64,000 nucleotides of DNA from Perognathus longimembris pacificus (lineage: Eukaryota > Chordata > Mammalia > Rodentia > Heteromyidae), in the NCBI RefSeq assembly GCF_023159225.1, contig NC_063161.1, forward strand, positions 2,530,959 through 2,594,958, written 5' to 3'. The stretch's first letter is position 1. Every line of letters begins with the position of its first letter. A program made the translations under genes and the position numbers. Of the stretch, positions 33,213 through 45,134 are shown one piece after another. Under the pieces are notes generated by a model. It was not told the DNA's origin. It searched no databases and saw only the letters and a program-made list of their open reading frames with translations.

Positions 33213-34954
33213 TCTGCTTCTATTTGGGGGGAGGGGTAGCACTGGGGATGAATACCAGAGACTTTTATTAAAGGACCTAGAAAGGAAAATGACTCCCACA
33301 ATAACGAACTGACTTAGTCCCGGAAGACCCCAGCTCGGAAGCACCCCTGAAAAATGCTGCGTCCTGCCCTGAGTTTCAGGTGACACTGGTTCTTGAGTTA
33401 GAAAATAACCACTTATATTCTTTCCAGCAAATTACAAACTAAGGACAGAAAATGACACTGGGGATAATTTCAAACCCAGGTCTGATAGACTACATTCAAA
33501 CCAAGACGAGTTTCCTTCTTAAGGTCAAGGGGAATTGCTTTATTTGGAAGTCTCTGCTCACAACATGATTAACTAACCTCAGCTTGGCGATAACCCTCCC
33601 TCCCCCCCCCCCCCGTCAGCACGGGGGTCAGGAAGACCCTGCCGCCCGCCCAGGCCTGAGCGCTTCAGGCCCCAGCTCACGCTGCACTTGCTCACCAACA
33701 GTGGCAGAGCACGCCTGCTTCCTGGGGGTGAATGCCCTCCACACGCCCCAGCCCCCGCGCCCCTCAGTGGTCAAGGGGAGGAGGAGGGCTTGGTGGGAGC
33801 GGCGGTGAGTGGTATCCACGTGGGGGGCTCCTCTGGCCTGGCTCCCGACTCCATGCATGTGCACGGCCGGGAGAACAAAGCAAGGACCCCCTCGGCGGCC
33901 TCCACCCTGGGAGGCAGAAGCCTCGTAGGGCTGTGCTGAGCGCAGGCCTGGGGAAGGAAGTCTCCCCGGGACCGTTACGTGGGCTTCTACTGCAGGCCAG
34001 GGCAGCCTCCGGTCACAGGCCCGCCACCCGTCAGGGCCAGGTCTTAAAAGGTAAGCACTCCCCTGTCTGCAGGGGACTTCCGCGTGAGCCTCCAAAGACG
34101 CTCACTTGCACGAGAGCTCCGGCACTGCAGGGGCAGAATGGGAGGTCTGCAGAAAATAAATCCCGCTGTACTTGTTACAGAGGGCAAAGGGCGATCTGGA
34201 GCGGTCACAAGGCCCAGAAAGGAACACACACACACATACAGGGAGAACAGGGAACAGACAGGGGGAGGGAGGGCCCCAGGGACAAGGCTCCGGTCCCCAC
34301 TTCTCAGGCACCACTGTGGGCCTGGACATGTAGCAGAGGGTGGCCGACCCGACGTCCAGCTCCTGAGGCGACAGGGTAAGCACTGAGCGTACACCCCCGA
34401 GCCCCCGGAGGACTTGACGCAAAGGCTGGAGGGGAAGGGAAAGGAAGACCCTCCGTGTGGGGAGCCACGGAGCGGCAGGCGCTCTGGCTCTCAGATCTCT
34501 CATCAGCCTTGCCCATCAGTCCCTCCTGCACAAGCACTGCCTCCCCACCGCCCTGCCAGCCACCACCATCACCAGCCCCACGGGCAGGAATCACGGTCGC
34601 CCCTGGCACAGTGGCCGTCTACAGGGAGAAGCGGGAAACCCACAGGGCCCACAGGTCAAAGGGCAAGACCAGAGCAGCTCCCTCACTAAGTGGCAAGGGA
34701 CTCCACTGCAACAGTAGAGCAGGGAGGCCGCCTGGCCCTTGCCTCGCCACCATACAGCCCTGCCATCCCCACCGCTGAGGCCGTGGCTTCCGTCACGGTG
34801 GAGGCGAGGCAGAGCTGGCACAAAGGGTGGCACTTTCCCACACTTCCTACACACTCAAGCCAGCTACTCGGTGGGTGGACGCGAGAGTCCCAGAGAAACA
34901 AAGCCACAGAGGGACCCAAGTGATGACAAACAGAAACCGACCACAACAACCCCC
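33213..34954. other. intronic sequence, nothing recognised
   Basis: No exon or transposon was recognised. A C run lies at 33600-33614 and a short CA run at about 34227-34236. GC content rises toward the large minisatellite on the right. Confidence 0.35.
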
Positions 34955-36962
34955 ACGCCCCCTAGAGGACGGGGCACTTCCCCCATAATAAACCCCACGC
35001 CCCCTAGAGGACTGGGGCAGTTCCTCCGTAACAACCCCCACGCCCCCTAGAGGACGGGGCAGTTTCTCCATAATATACCCCATGCCCCCTAGAGGATGGG
35101 GCACTTCCTCCATAATATACCCCACACACCCTAACAGACGGGGCAGTTCCTCCATAATATAGTCCACACCCCCTAGAGGATGGGCAGATCCTCTACAACA
35201 TCCCCCACGACCCCCAGAGAGCGGGGCAGTTCCTCTGTAACATCCCCCACACCCACTAAGGACAGGGCAGTTCCTCCATAATATCCCCCACACGCCCTAG
35301 AGGGTGGGGAATTTCCTTCATAATATACCCCACGCCCCCTAGAGGACGGGGCAGTTCCTCTGTAACATCCCCCACGCCCCCTAGAGGACGGGGGCAGTTC
35401 CTCTGTAACATCCACCACGCCCCCTAGAGGACGGGGCAGTTCATAATATACCCCACACCCCCTAGAGGATGGGGAATTTCTTCCATAATAAACCCCACGC
35501 CCCCTAGAGGACAGGGCAGTTCCTCCATAATATACCCCACGCCCCCTAGAGGACGGGGCAGTTCCTCCATAATATACCCCATGCCCCCTAGAGGACAGGG
35601 CAGTTCCTCTGTAACATCCCCCACACCCCCTAAGGACGGGGCAGTTCCTCTGTAACATCCCCCACGCCCACTAAGGACGGGGCAGTTCCTCTGTAACATC
35701 CCCCACGCCCCCTAGAGGATGGGCAGTTCCTCTGTAACATCTCCCACACCCCCTAAGGACGGGGCAGTTCCTCTGTAACATCCCCCACACCCCCTAGAGG
35801 ATGGGCAGTTCCTCTGTAACATCCCCCACGCCCCCTAGAGGATGGGGCAGTTCCTCTGTAACATCCCCCACGCCCCCTAGAGGATGGGCAGTTCCTCTGT
35901 AACATCCCCCACGCCCCCTAGAGGATGGGCAGTTCCTCTGTAACATCCCCCACGCCCCCTAGAGGATGGGCAGTTCCTCTGTAACATCCCCCACGCCCCC
36001 TAGAGGATGGGCAGTTCCTCTGTAACATCCCCCACGCCCCCTAAGGACGAGGCAGTTCCTCTGTAACATCCCCCACGCCCCCTAGAGGATGGGGCAGTTC
36101 CTCTGTAACATCCCCCACGCCCCCTAGAGGATGGGCAGTTCCTCTGTAACATCCCCCACACCCCCTAGAGGATGGGCAGTTCCTCTGTAACATCCCCCAT
36201 GCCCCCTAGAGGATGGGCAGTTCCTCTGTAACATCCCCCACGCCCCCTAGAGGATGGGCAGTTCCTCTGTAACATCCCCCACGCCCCCTAGAGGATGGGC
36301 AGTTCCTCTGTAACATCCCCCACGCCCCCTAAGGACGAGGCAGTTCCTCTGTAACATCCCCCACGCCCCCTAGAGGATGGGGCAGTTCCTCTGTAACATC
36401 CCCCACGCCCCCTAGAGGATGGGCAGTTCCTCTGTAACATCCCCCACACCCCCTAGAGGATGGGCAGTTCCTCTGTAACATCCCCCACGCCCCCTAGAGG
36501 ATGGGCAGTTCCTCTGTAACATCCCCCACGCCCCCTAGAGGATGGGCAGTTCCTCTGTAACATCCCCCACGCCCCCTAGAGGATGGGCAGTTCCTCTGTA
36601 ACATCCCCCACGCCCCCTAGAGGATGGGCAGTTCCTCTGTAACATCCCCCACGCCCCCTAGAGGATGGGCAGTTCCTCTGTAACATCCCCCACGCCCCCT
36701 AGAGGATGGGCAGTTCCTCTGTAACATCCACCACGCCCCCTAGAGGACGGGGCAGTTCCTCTGTAACATCCACCACGCCCCCTAGAGGATGGGCAGTTCC
36801 TCTGTAACATCCCCCACGCCCCCTAGAGGACGGGCAGTTCCTCTGTAACATCTCCCACACCCCCTAGAGGATGGGCAGTTCCTCTGTAACATCCCCCACG
36901 CCCCCTAGAGGACGGGGCAGTTCCTCTGTAACATCCCCCACGCCCCCTAGAGGATGGGGCAC
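34955..36962. repeat. large minisatellite, ~41-bp unit, ~48 copies (2 kb)
   Basis: The typical unit is CCCCCACGCCCCCTAGAGGA then TGGGCAGTTCCTCTGTAACAT, 41 bp. The left third is more variable (CCATAATATA in place of CTGTAACAT, GACGGGGCAG versus GATGGGCAG, some TAAGGAC forms). The right two thirds are nearly homogeneous. A 288-bp block of seven units is duplicated within it: the marker CTAAGGACGAGGCAG occurs at 36041 and 36329. Minus-strand frames with a Gly-Tyr-Ile repeat are artefacts. Direct repeats with no unique spacers exclude a CRISPR. Confidence 0.98.
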
Positions 36963-37665
36963 TTTCTCTCTAAGCTGCACTGAAGCAACTCAAAGCCACC
37001 TAGCAGGCTGGAGCCCTAGAGCAGACGGCTCTGTGAGCTCCAGCACAGCCTGAGGACCTGCAGGCACAGCTACAAGCCAAGGACCCAGGGCCAGGACTCC
37101 TGATTTCACAGGGACAAGCCCCACTTCCTGGCTTTCCAGGGTTACACAGAGGTATGGACGACAAACAAGATGCTGGCCAGGAGTGTCAGGAGGACTAGTC
37201 GGGGCCGAGGACAGGCAGCCTCCTGGAAGCAGACAGGATCACGAGCACAGCTGCCGGCTCAGCTCCTAGGGGCACAGGCAAAGCTGGGGAGGGCCTTCCA
37301 TCCCCAGGACCCCCTCAGCCTGCCTCGCAGCAGAGGATGGGCCGAGAGAGTCCGCCATGTTCAGGACCAGACCAGGATGGAGGCTGCAGAATGCAGACGG
37401 AAGATCATGGAGCCCACGGGGGAGAGTAGGACCAACGAGGGGATGGTGCGGCGGTACCTGAGGGGCGGTGGGGGGGAAGCCACGGTGATGGAGGCAGCGA
37501 CTGGAGACTCCCACCTAGTACACAGCACAGCTCCTCCCCGCAGCCGCGGGCGCTCACGGTGGGGGGAAGGGGGAGAATCTGTGCTCATCAGTATTCTGAA
37601 TATCTGCAACCTAGAAACCTATTTCTAACATATGAATTCTTGCACTACATTAAATCTGCTCTATT
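36963..37665. other. intronic sequence, nothing recognised
   Basis: GC-rich sequence after the large minisatellite. No exon or mobile element was recognised. A G-rich run lies at 37560-37572. Confidence 0.35.
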
Positions 37666-37669
37666 TCCT

Positions 37670-37832
37670 TTCCTTTTTTGTTTGTGTTGTTGTTGTGGTT
37701 CAGTTATTTTTCTAATGGAGTCTCGGGTTCTTTGCCTGGGTGGCTGACCTTGGGCCACAATCTTCCTGCTATGGGGTCCAGCCTACGACAGCACCGTCAC
37801 ACTCAGCTAAATGCCGCTTTAAAAAAAAAAAA
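37670..37832 (-). mobile_element. 7SL/B1-derived SINE, antisense (tentative)
   Basis: A TTGTTGTTGTTG stretch is followed by GGAGTCTCGGGTTCTTTGCC and a GTGGCTGACCTTGGGCCACA segment. It ends with CACACTCAGCTAAATGCCGC before an A run. The order resembles a reversed Alu/B1-type monomer, though divergence is high. Confidence 0.5.
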
Positions 37833-38270
37833 AAAACGTACTGCATAATGCCTTGCTTCTCCACCCCCAAGAAAAACGCAACAGGATATCTACTTAGACT
37901 CTCTGCCGACACGGCATGCCGGGCATGCCCCCTCGGGGTGCGGCGGGGCCCCGAGAGCCAGCCTGGCACACTGGCCACAGGGTCTCGATGGACGGCCGGC
38001 ACAGCCCCGAGGGGAGAGCAGGCCGCAGCCACATTCAGCGGGGAAGGCCACGGGCTCGGTCCTGAGCACCAGGCCCCGGCCAACGACACAAGACCTGCGG
38101 ACCAACGGCACGCGGGGCTCTCCCCTTCCCCCCCCCGCCTCTGCCACCTGACAGCTGCTGGGCACAGGTGCGAGGGCCTCGTCCCTGCGCACGGCTAGCA
38201 CTGCAGATGGGCGCGTTCCGGGATGGGCGCGGGAGACCGGCAGCCATGCTGAATATTCCACAGGATCCCA
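37833..38270. other. intronic sequence, nothing recognised
   Basis: GC-rich and CpG-containing, with no recognisable element. Confidence 0.3.
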
Positions 38271-38600
38271 GTCGCCCTGCTGATTGATTCTCTGTTCTCC
38301 AACTGCTTACCTTCTAGGGGTAATAAAAATATTTTCACTTGGGTGGCAATAATGCTGAATCTAGTTTGCTAGCTGTAACCGAATTCTACCTTGAAAGAAT
38401 AAGTCAATTTTACCGTTACAATGTAGTCACTATAGCATTCAGAGAAATTTCATTAAAATCACATTGAACCAGAATTAAAACCCAAGAAAGGGAAATGCAC
38501 AAGTAAATAAAGCCATTTAACACAGAGGTGGGACTTTTTTCCAGTAATGAATTCCAGCATTGTCCTTCTTAAGAGTGACAGAATAAAGTAATCGCATGGC
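38271..38600. promoter_or_regulatory. AT-rich unique island, candidate conserved noncoding element
   Basis: About 330 bp of AT-rich non-repetitive sequence between two GC-rich blocks. Motif-like segments include TAATAAAAATATTTTCAC near 38321 and TTTCATTAAAATCAC near 38449. No exon or transposon was recognised. Confidence 0.25.
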
Positions 38601-39561
38601 CACTGCCCCTTGGCCTCCCTGGCCTGGGCCAGCATGGCTCCTCTCGAACGGGCTGATGGGAGGGAGGGCGCCCCCCAAGGGAGGGAGGCCCACCTGGACA
38701 GCCGGGGCCGGGCAGGGCCCTCTGCAGCTAGCTCGCTCTGCAGCGCTCTTTGCAGCAGTCCAAGCAGAACCGCCCAACCGACCTCCAGCTCTTGCCAGCC
38801 ACCGGCCCAGCACCGTGCGCCTCTGCAGCAGCGACAGCAGCACCGACGGCACCGGGGAGGGCCTGAGGGGCCACGCACGCAGGTTCACCGCAGGGCCCGG
38901 CGTGCGAGGCTCTGGCATCGCGTCACGTGCAGCACAGACCAAGGAGATCCGTATCTCACCTGTGACGGCCGGAAACGGCCATGGGGGCGAGCCCCGCACC
39001 CACAGAAACGCAGCCGCCACCCGCCTCGCACGGCTCCGCGAGGCTCCCCGCTACAGAGCGGCGCTGACAGGGAGAGCCATCCGCTCTTTTCCTCTTCTAA
39101 CCCTCAAGCCGGTCCCTTGAGCCAAAAGTCACCATCTCTGTTCGCAGGCTGACACTTCCCTAGCCTTCCCGAGTCTGGGGGCTCACCCACTTCTAACGGT
39201 GCAGCGAGGTCGACTCTTCCTCGGGCTTCTCAGTGAAGGCTGTCCTGGAACGGGGGCGGGGGGCTTCCCCTCGCCCTCCCACGACGGCACTCCGCCCCGG
39301 CCTCTGCTCCTGCTTTCTAAACAGCCCTCCGGTGGCCGTTAGCAGTGACACAGCAAGGCAGGCGGGGAGGAGAACCGGGCAGCGCCTGCCCCGCAGGCCA
39401 GCCGCACAGGCCGCCCGCGGGGCGCTTCCCAGGGAGGCCGCAGGGGTCCCAAGCAAGCGGCGTGAGGCAAGTGCCTTCGACAGCAGCCCCCCTCCCTTTC
39501 CAGGTGTGGCGCCTTCTCGTTCCCTGCCCCCATCCATCGGTGTCCACACCTAGACCTGCCT

Positions 39562-39616
<55 letters not shown>

Positions 39617-39885
39617 GCCGCACACACAGCCATCACTGTATACACCTGGTGCTTTCTCATCCCCCATCCCTCTGCTCATCGGGACTCCCCCCGCCCCGCC
39701 CGCTCCCCGATGCTGTCAGCATCTGGCCCTTCCTGACCGCCTCTCACCCGGTCCCCGCCGAACCCCTCCCATCCCTGTCCTCACCGGGTCCCTCCCCCCT
39801 AGAGTCAGATGGGAAACAAGATGAGAATAGGACCCGGCTCAGCAGCCCCAGCCCAGGGCCGGCACGCTAAGGAAGGCTCAACGTA
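38601..39885. other. GC-rich intronic sequence with a TC/AC microsatellite
   Basis: CpG is frequent at 38690-39070 and 39370-39440. No coding signal beyond overlapping GC-driven frames. Confidence 0.35.
39560..39617. repeat. compound (TC)n(AC)n microsatellite
   Basis: About 20 TC units run directly into about 9 AC units. The plus strand is all pyrimidine through the TC part. Confidence 0.97.
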
Positions 39886-40250
39886 TCACACATCTGGAGA
39901 GCTAGCTTCTGGAACAGTCTTTCTGTCAAGCATCAGTACTCTCTTGGAATACAGAGCTTTAAATGTCACTGCAATTGACACCATCCAAATTCGCCGGCAC
40001 TTTTTCGTTCCTGTGATTATACAAGCTTCAAAGATCCCATTTCAAAAGTGAAAAATGAGGGTGCTCATTTCCTGTCATGTCATTACTTTGATTTGGAGAA
40101 TCTGAAAACTGAAATGTGGTTCCTCCGTGCCAGCTGCCCAAGGTCTGAGTCACGGGGTTAACGAGGACAGTTCCCTCGTGGACTGTGCCTAGTGTAACAC
40201 AACACGCAAAGCACACGCCCAGGCCATTGTGACCGAACTTTAACACTCTC
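39886..40250. promoter_or_regulatory. unique lower-GC segment left of an LTR
   Basis: No repeat was recognised. It contains AAATGTCACTGCAATTGACA and TGTCATTACTTTGATTTGGA segments, which look like single-copy, possibly conserved sequence. The evidence is compositional only. Confidence 0.2.
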
Positions 40251-40565
40251 CGAAACTCTTATTCATGTGAAACCCTCACCCAGGGAGGCTGTCATTAAGA
40301 TGGGGTCTTCAAGAGACCACTGGTTAGGGTATGTGTGGTCAGGAAGGCGGGACGGGGACCCGACGGGATGGTGTCCTCACGAGAGTGCCCCATCTTCCTG
40401 GGAACACACCAAGGAAGGGTCACCCGCCCACATTCAGAAAGAGCACCGCCTCCCCCAAACGCTAGATTGCATCTGTGAGCTCTAGAGCCGTGAGAAATTA
40501 AACTTTCACCACGTAAGCACCCAGTCCCCAGGACCTTGTTCCGTGGCAACCTAAGCAGACACGAC
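40251..40565 (+). mobile_element. MaLR-type LTR (MLT1/MST-like), sense
   Basis: It follows the recognisable order of a mammalian-apparent LTR: a TGAAACCCTCACC start region, GATGGTGTCCTCACGAGAG, a GGAACACACCAAGGAAGG segment, then GAGCCGTGAGAAATTAAACT with CACCCAGTCC and TTCCGTGGCAACCTAAGCAG at the end. It is heavily diverged and solitary, with no internal sequence seen. Confidence 0.65.
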
Positions 40566-41319
40566 AACTTGACCTATGAGGCGACCGAGTGACACGCTCG
40601 ACGCCGGGAGCCGCTCCCTACTCACTCGGGCAAAATCCCAGGGGACAGAGTGTGACGGGCACATTCCCAAAGGTGGCGCACAGAGCGGTGACGGTGGTGA
40701 CATAAAGCAGGTGAAGAGCCCCTCTGGGGGCGGGCGGAGTCACCTCCTCCCTCGCTGCCGCCCCGCCCCCGCGTACGCCTCTGCTTCTGGTGCGGGCGTG
40801 CTGGAGGCCGCGTGGCCCTCCCCCTGTGCACGCTCACAGCACTTCTCTTCACTCACAGCTACCACACGAGCTGGGTTGCTGAGCACTAATCCAAGAAGCC
40901 TTACTGTCGTCAGGAAGGTAGCAGAAGGGTGAGCCCCGGGCTGTACCAAAGCAAAGAACAGTCACAAAGACCCTGAACGAGCCGCGATGCGGTGGGTGAC
41001 AGCACCGAGGGAAACGAGCGGCCCACGTCTTGCCAGCCCCAGGCTGCAGAGAAGAGGGCACGGGTCGAGGATCTGGGTAAACACCCAAGGAGAATGTGGA
41101 GGTACAACTGGGCTGCAGGAGGAAGGAGTGGGGGACCAGAGAGGGAGGGGATGCAATGTTCACGAAGTGGTAGAAAGACAGATTCTCCTGTGAGAGTAGA
41201 CCTCCCCCCCCCCAGGTCAGGATCCTGGACAGCCGCAATCAGGCCACCAGGCTAGGCCCTTGGACTTGAGTGACACCGTGGGAGACCTCACAGGGCCAAC
41301 ATCCACAGGAGGGAGAACT
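40566..41319. other. intronic sequence, nothing recognised
   Basis: Mixed composition with CpG near 40730-40820. A short C run lies at 41204-41213. No element was assigned. Confidence 0.3.
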
Positions 41320-42760
41320 GACGAGGAAAACGGCACTAAGATTAAAAGCTTCTGCACAGCAAAGGCTGTCGTTTCTAAGCTAAAAAGAAAGCCTGTAGAA
41401 TGGGAGAAGACTTTGCCAGCGATACATCTGACAAAGGCCTAACAAGCAGGGTATACAAGGAGTGCAAAGAACTAAAATCCCAGAGAATTAATACTCCAAC
41501 TAATAAATGGACAAAGGCGCTAAACGGTTCTCAGAAGAAGAAGCACATACGGCAATGCAAATGACCAATAAATACCTGACTCTGTCTCACTCCAAAAAAG
41601 AATGTCCACCATCAAAAGTACAAACCGCAAACACTGGTGAGGATGCAAGGGGAAGGGGGATCCTAACACACCGCTGACAGGAATGGAAACGAGAGCGACC
41701 GCTGCGGAAGGCAGTATGGAGGTTCACCAAACCCTGCGCACAGAGCTACCCCATGACCCAGCGATCCCACGCTCCGGCATTTACCCAAAAGATTACGTAA
41801 CAGAAAAGAGCGAAGGCACTGCGCACCTAAGCTCATTCCAGCACAGTTCACCATAGCCATGCTATGGAAGGAATCAAGAAGACGTGGTGCGATTTTATAT
41901 TATATGTATGTATTATATAACAGATATGATGTATTCTACATTACATACACACACATAGGCGCAGGCCTGTACATGTACACATACACAATAGAGTTTTATG
42001 CAGCAATTGGGAAGAATAAAATTATTTCCTTTGCAGAAAACTGGACGTATCTCAAAAATATCACACTGAGCAAAGTAAGCCAGACCCAGAAAGCCAAAGG
42101 GGGATGCATGTTTTCTCTCACACGTAGATCTTAGAACAAATACGACCTCCCAGGTAAACACACACAGGAGCACATGCTTATGTACAAGATGAAGTAGACT
42201 AAAGTACAGCATATAAGGAGTGAAACTCCATGGGCTAAACCTTTGGAACACGTAACAGTTATGTAAAATGAGCATCAGGAAGGTGAGCTGAGTTTGAATG
42301 GGGGGGACTACCAAGAGTTGGGTAGATGAGTGGAAACAAGAACATGGGACAAATACAGTCAGAATACTCCATGTACAGATGTGATGATGTTAGCTGGAAA
42401 TGTAAATGAGTCTGGGAGAGGGAACAGGAGGGACAGGGAAGAATGTGGAAATGGTGACTTGCATCAAGAAGCACAGCACATTTAAACGGGTATGTTAAAC
42501 TGTAATCCTCTTGTACAACCTTTTTTTTTTGGGGGGGGGGGGCAGTCCTGGGCCTTGGACTCAGGGCCTGAGCACCATCCCTGGCTTCTTTTTGCTCAAG
42601 GCTAGCACTCTGCCACCTGAGCCACAGCGCCACTTCTGGCCGTTTTCCATATATGTGGTGCTGGGGAATCGAACTGAGAGCTTCATGTGTAGGAGGCAAG
42701 CACTCTTGCCACTAGGCCATATTCCCAGCCCCTCATACAACCTTTTGACGTGTAGAAAGG
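41320..42760 (+). mobile_element. 5'-truncated L1 LINE (ORF2 C-terminus and 3' UTR), sense
   Basis: Clear L1 ORF2 3' end: ATTAAAAGCTTCTGCACAGC at 41341, GACAAAGGCCTAACAAGCAG near 41430, GGCAGTATGGAGGTTCACCA near 41710, CCATGACCCAGCGATCCCAC near 41752, AAGTAAGCCAGACCCAGAAA near 42074. It then enters a diverged 3' UTR. The element carries several stops. An antisense ID-like SINE interrupts the 3' UTR at 42521-42731. It is better preserved than the other L1 pieces in the window. Confidence 0.85.
42521..42731 (-). mobile_element. ID-like dimeric SINE, antisense, nested in L1
   Basis: A full dimeric ID-like element: poly-T at 42521-42530, an unusual run of 12 G, then CAGTCCTGGGCCTTGGACTC through ATATTCCCAGCCC. 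Approximate target-site duplications flank it: CTCTTGTACAACC on the left and CTCATACAACC on the right. Confidence 0.93.
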
Positions 42761-42779
42761 AGGAACAAAAGGCTAAGAC

Positions 42780-42868
42780 CCATGGTCTTTATGAAGACAA
42801 GTCTGTTCTCCTACAGACTGGCCATGGTCTCTACAAAGACAAGTCTATTCTCCCACAGATTGACCAGG
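42780..42868. repeat. two-copy tandem duplication (~44 bp)
   Basis: CCATGGTCTTTATGAAGACA ... TGTTCTCCTACAGACTG is followed by CCATGGTCTCTACAAAGACA ... TATTCTCCCACAGATTG, about 44 bp apart with a handful of differences. Confidence 0.85.
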
Positions 42869-43089
42869 CTCTGACCTGGTGGTGAATATATCACCAGCAT
42901 GGTGCAGGAGTCCTGAGCTGGTCGTTCAGAACATAATTCCTATGACAGAACTGTGTGGAAAACTGACCAATCTCTGAAGAATCGCTTCACTTAGGAGGAG
43001 CAGCACTTGGTGCCTCATCCCTGTGTCTGCACTAAAGTCAGAGTAAGACATGGCCCTTCGTGTTGCAGAATCACTCCTGCAGTTCATTG

Positions 43090-43265
43090 AGATGGATGGA
43101 TGGATGGGTGGATGGATGGATGGATGGATGGGTGGATGGATGGATGGGTGGATGGGTGGATGGGTGGATGGATGGATGGATGGATGGGTGGATGGGTGGA
43201 TGGGTGGATGGAAGGATGATAGGTAAGTAGGTAGATGGGTGGGTGGGTGGGTAGGTAGGTAGATA
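43090..43265. repeat. (GGAT)n / (GGGT)n tetranucleotide repeat
   Basis: About 175 bp of GGAT, GGGT and GGTA units: a central GGAT-rich core, then GGTAG variants at 43220-43265. The Ile-His-Pro frames on the minus strand are artefacts of the repeat. Confidence 0.97.
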
Positions 43266-44370
43266 GGTGAAAGGAGCTCAGTACCCATGGAGCTCCATCT
43301 GAACCTATGCTCTGGCCCCAGACAAGGATCCCTGCTGGAGGACATGAGCCACCCACCTCCAACTCACCAGGACAATGTGCATGAAACACCAAGACACCTG
43401 CAGGAAACTGAAAAGCAAGTGACTGTGAATGCCATAGATGTGCCAATAAGGCTAGCCACATCTGCAGCGTGTGTGTGCGTGTCTATGGATGCGCACATAC
43501 ACCAGTGCGTGTACGTGGGGCGTGTAGGTCCACGCAGGGCTGTGTGTGTGGAGTCTGCACATCAAGCATGGCATGGAAGGTCATAGTCTCATCCCCTGCA
43601 GCATCTAGGAGGAAGATGAAGACTGGAGCTCAGGAACCCCGTTCTCAGCTCACCCCTTAAATAGGTTGAGCCCAGGGCACACTTGTGCTCAAAAAAATTA
43701 TTCACTGTTTATTTGAAATTCAAATATAATTCAGTCTTCTGTATTTTCCTCACTGAACCCTTGGAGGCCCTGTGGGGTTGGGAAGACGAGGTGAGAAGCA
43801 GTTCTTTGTGGGTTTTTTCCACTAAAGAAAGGGAAAGTACATTTCTGCAGTCTCATTTGCTCTCCCTAAGTAGCCCAGGCAACAGCGTTGCTGCTGTGGA
43901 AGAAATCTCTCTAGCCTGACATTTCTTGAAGGCCTCATTTAGACCGGCTCGTCCGACTGACTCACCAGTGACCGGGTTTCTAGGGCCCCCAGGGCCTACC
44001 GGGGCCTCTCAACCTTACACCTCCCCAAACAAATGGACTTCCCACCTCAGCCCCTCCCGGGCCACGCGACACAGCCTCTGGGCCGCCAGAAGCAGGGTGC
44101 CAGCTTCCCTTCTGGCCGCATTGGCCCTAAGAGAACACCACTCCCTCATGGGCGGTCTGAACGGACATGACCAAATGAAAGCAGCGATGAGGATGGGCGC
44201 TAGGGGAGCGCCTCCGGCGTACCTCACGGAAAGAGGGGGCCACGGTGATGTCATTCGCATGGACATCATCCGTACCACAACGGATGTGTGACACTGGGTA
44301 CGCAGTGGCAGCTGCCCAAGGGTGTGCGCCGGCCTGAGGTTTGGCTTGGGTCGTTTTCCCTGACCTCAAA
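43266..44370. other. intronic sequence, nothing recognised
   Basis: Single-copy-looking sequence with a GT-rich patch at 43469-43550. No exon or transposon was recognised. Confidence 0.35.
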
Positions 44371-44900
44371 GATTGGCGTCACACACAATAGGCATAATGA
44401 TGGAGACCCAGAAAGGTGTCACTGAAGCTCACTGCAAAAAAATGTTAAATTTCATCCTCAAAATTACTTAAGCAATCCAAATGGAATATCTCCAAATGTT
44501 TCACAAAAAAATTCTCATTATAAGGCTTACATTTTGAAACTCTTTATCAGTTGGTTAAAGCATTAATGAGTATTTATCATTATAGCAATAAATTGTCAAA
44601 TAATTAGTAAGCACTGTTGAGTTTACATTAAAAAAATCCTTTAATACTAGGGAACAAGAGTGACAGCTAATATAAATAGTGTAGACAGATAACTTTAGAA
44701 TGAACATTATATCTCCTCTGAGCCCACAAATGCTTTTGGAATTTAAATAATACAGGCACGATAATAAAATATATGGCATTTTAATTCTTCTTTCTGTGAA
44801 GCTGTTTGACACATGCCCCGTTCTCACATAAAACAAAACTTTAAGACATATGTAAGCTGAAGGCATTTAATTACAATTAGCTATGAACTTTGCTTTCAGA
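44371..44900. promoter_or_regulatory. AT-rich unique island, candidate conserved noncoding element
   Basis: About 530 bp of strongly AT-rich, non-repetitive sequence. It has a TTTAATTACAATTAGC segment near 44866 containing core TAATTA and ATTA sites. It ends where a young SINE has inserted. No transposon match was recognised, so it is either old unique sequence or a conserved regulatory block. Confidence 0.3.
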
Positions 44901-44912
44901 TAAAGAATATTC

Positions 44913-45124
44913 TTTTTTTTTTTTTTTTTTTTGCCAGTCCTGGGCCTTGGACTCAGGGCCTGAGCACTGTCCCTGGCTTCTTCCCGCTCAAGGCTAGCAC
45001 TCTGCCACCTGAGCCACAGCGCCCCTTCTGGCCGTTTTCCATATATGTGGTGCTGGGGAATCGAACCGAGAGCTTCGTGTGTAGGAGGCAAGCGCTCTTG
45101 CCACTAGGCCATATTCCCAGCCCC
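44913..45124 (-). mobile_element. ID-like dimeric SINE, antisense, with perfect target-site duplication
   Basis: A 20-nt poly-T, then the complete reverse-complement dimer ending ATATTCCCAGCCCC. The direct repeat AAGAATATTC flanks it on both sides (44903-44912 and 45125-45134). Sequence is close to the copies at 42521 and 61229, so this insertion is comparatively recent. Confidence 0.95.
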
Positions 45125-45134
45125 AAGAATATTC

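Noticed and set aside
34847..35699. Gly-Tyr-Ile repeat proteins on the minus strand
   Set aside because: They are readings of the 41-bp minisatellite.
34955..36962. CRISPR-like array
   Set aside because: Units are contiguous direct repeats with no unique spacers, and the rest of the window is mammalian.
43084..43461. His-Pro-Ile-rich minus-strand protein
   Set aside because: It is the GGAT tetranucleotide repeat.
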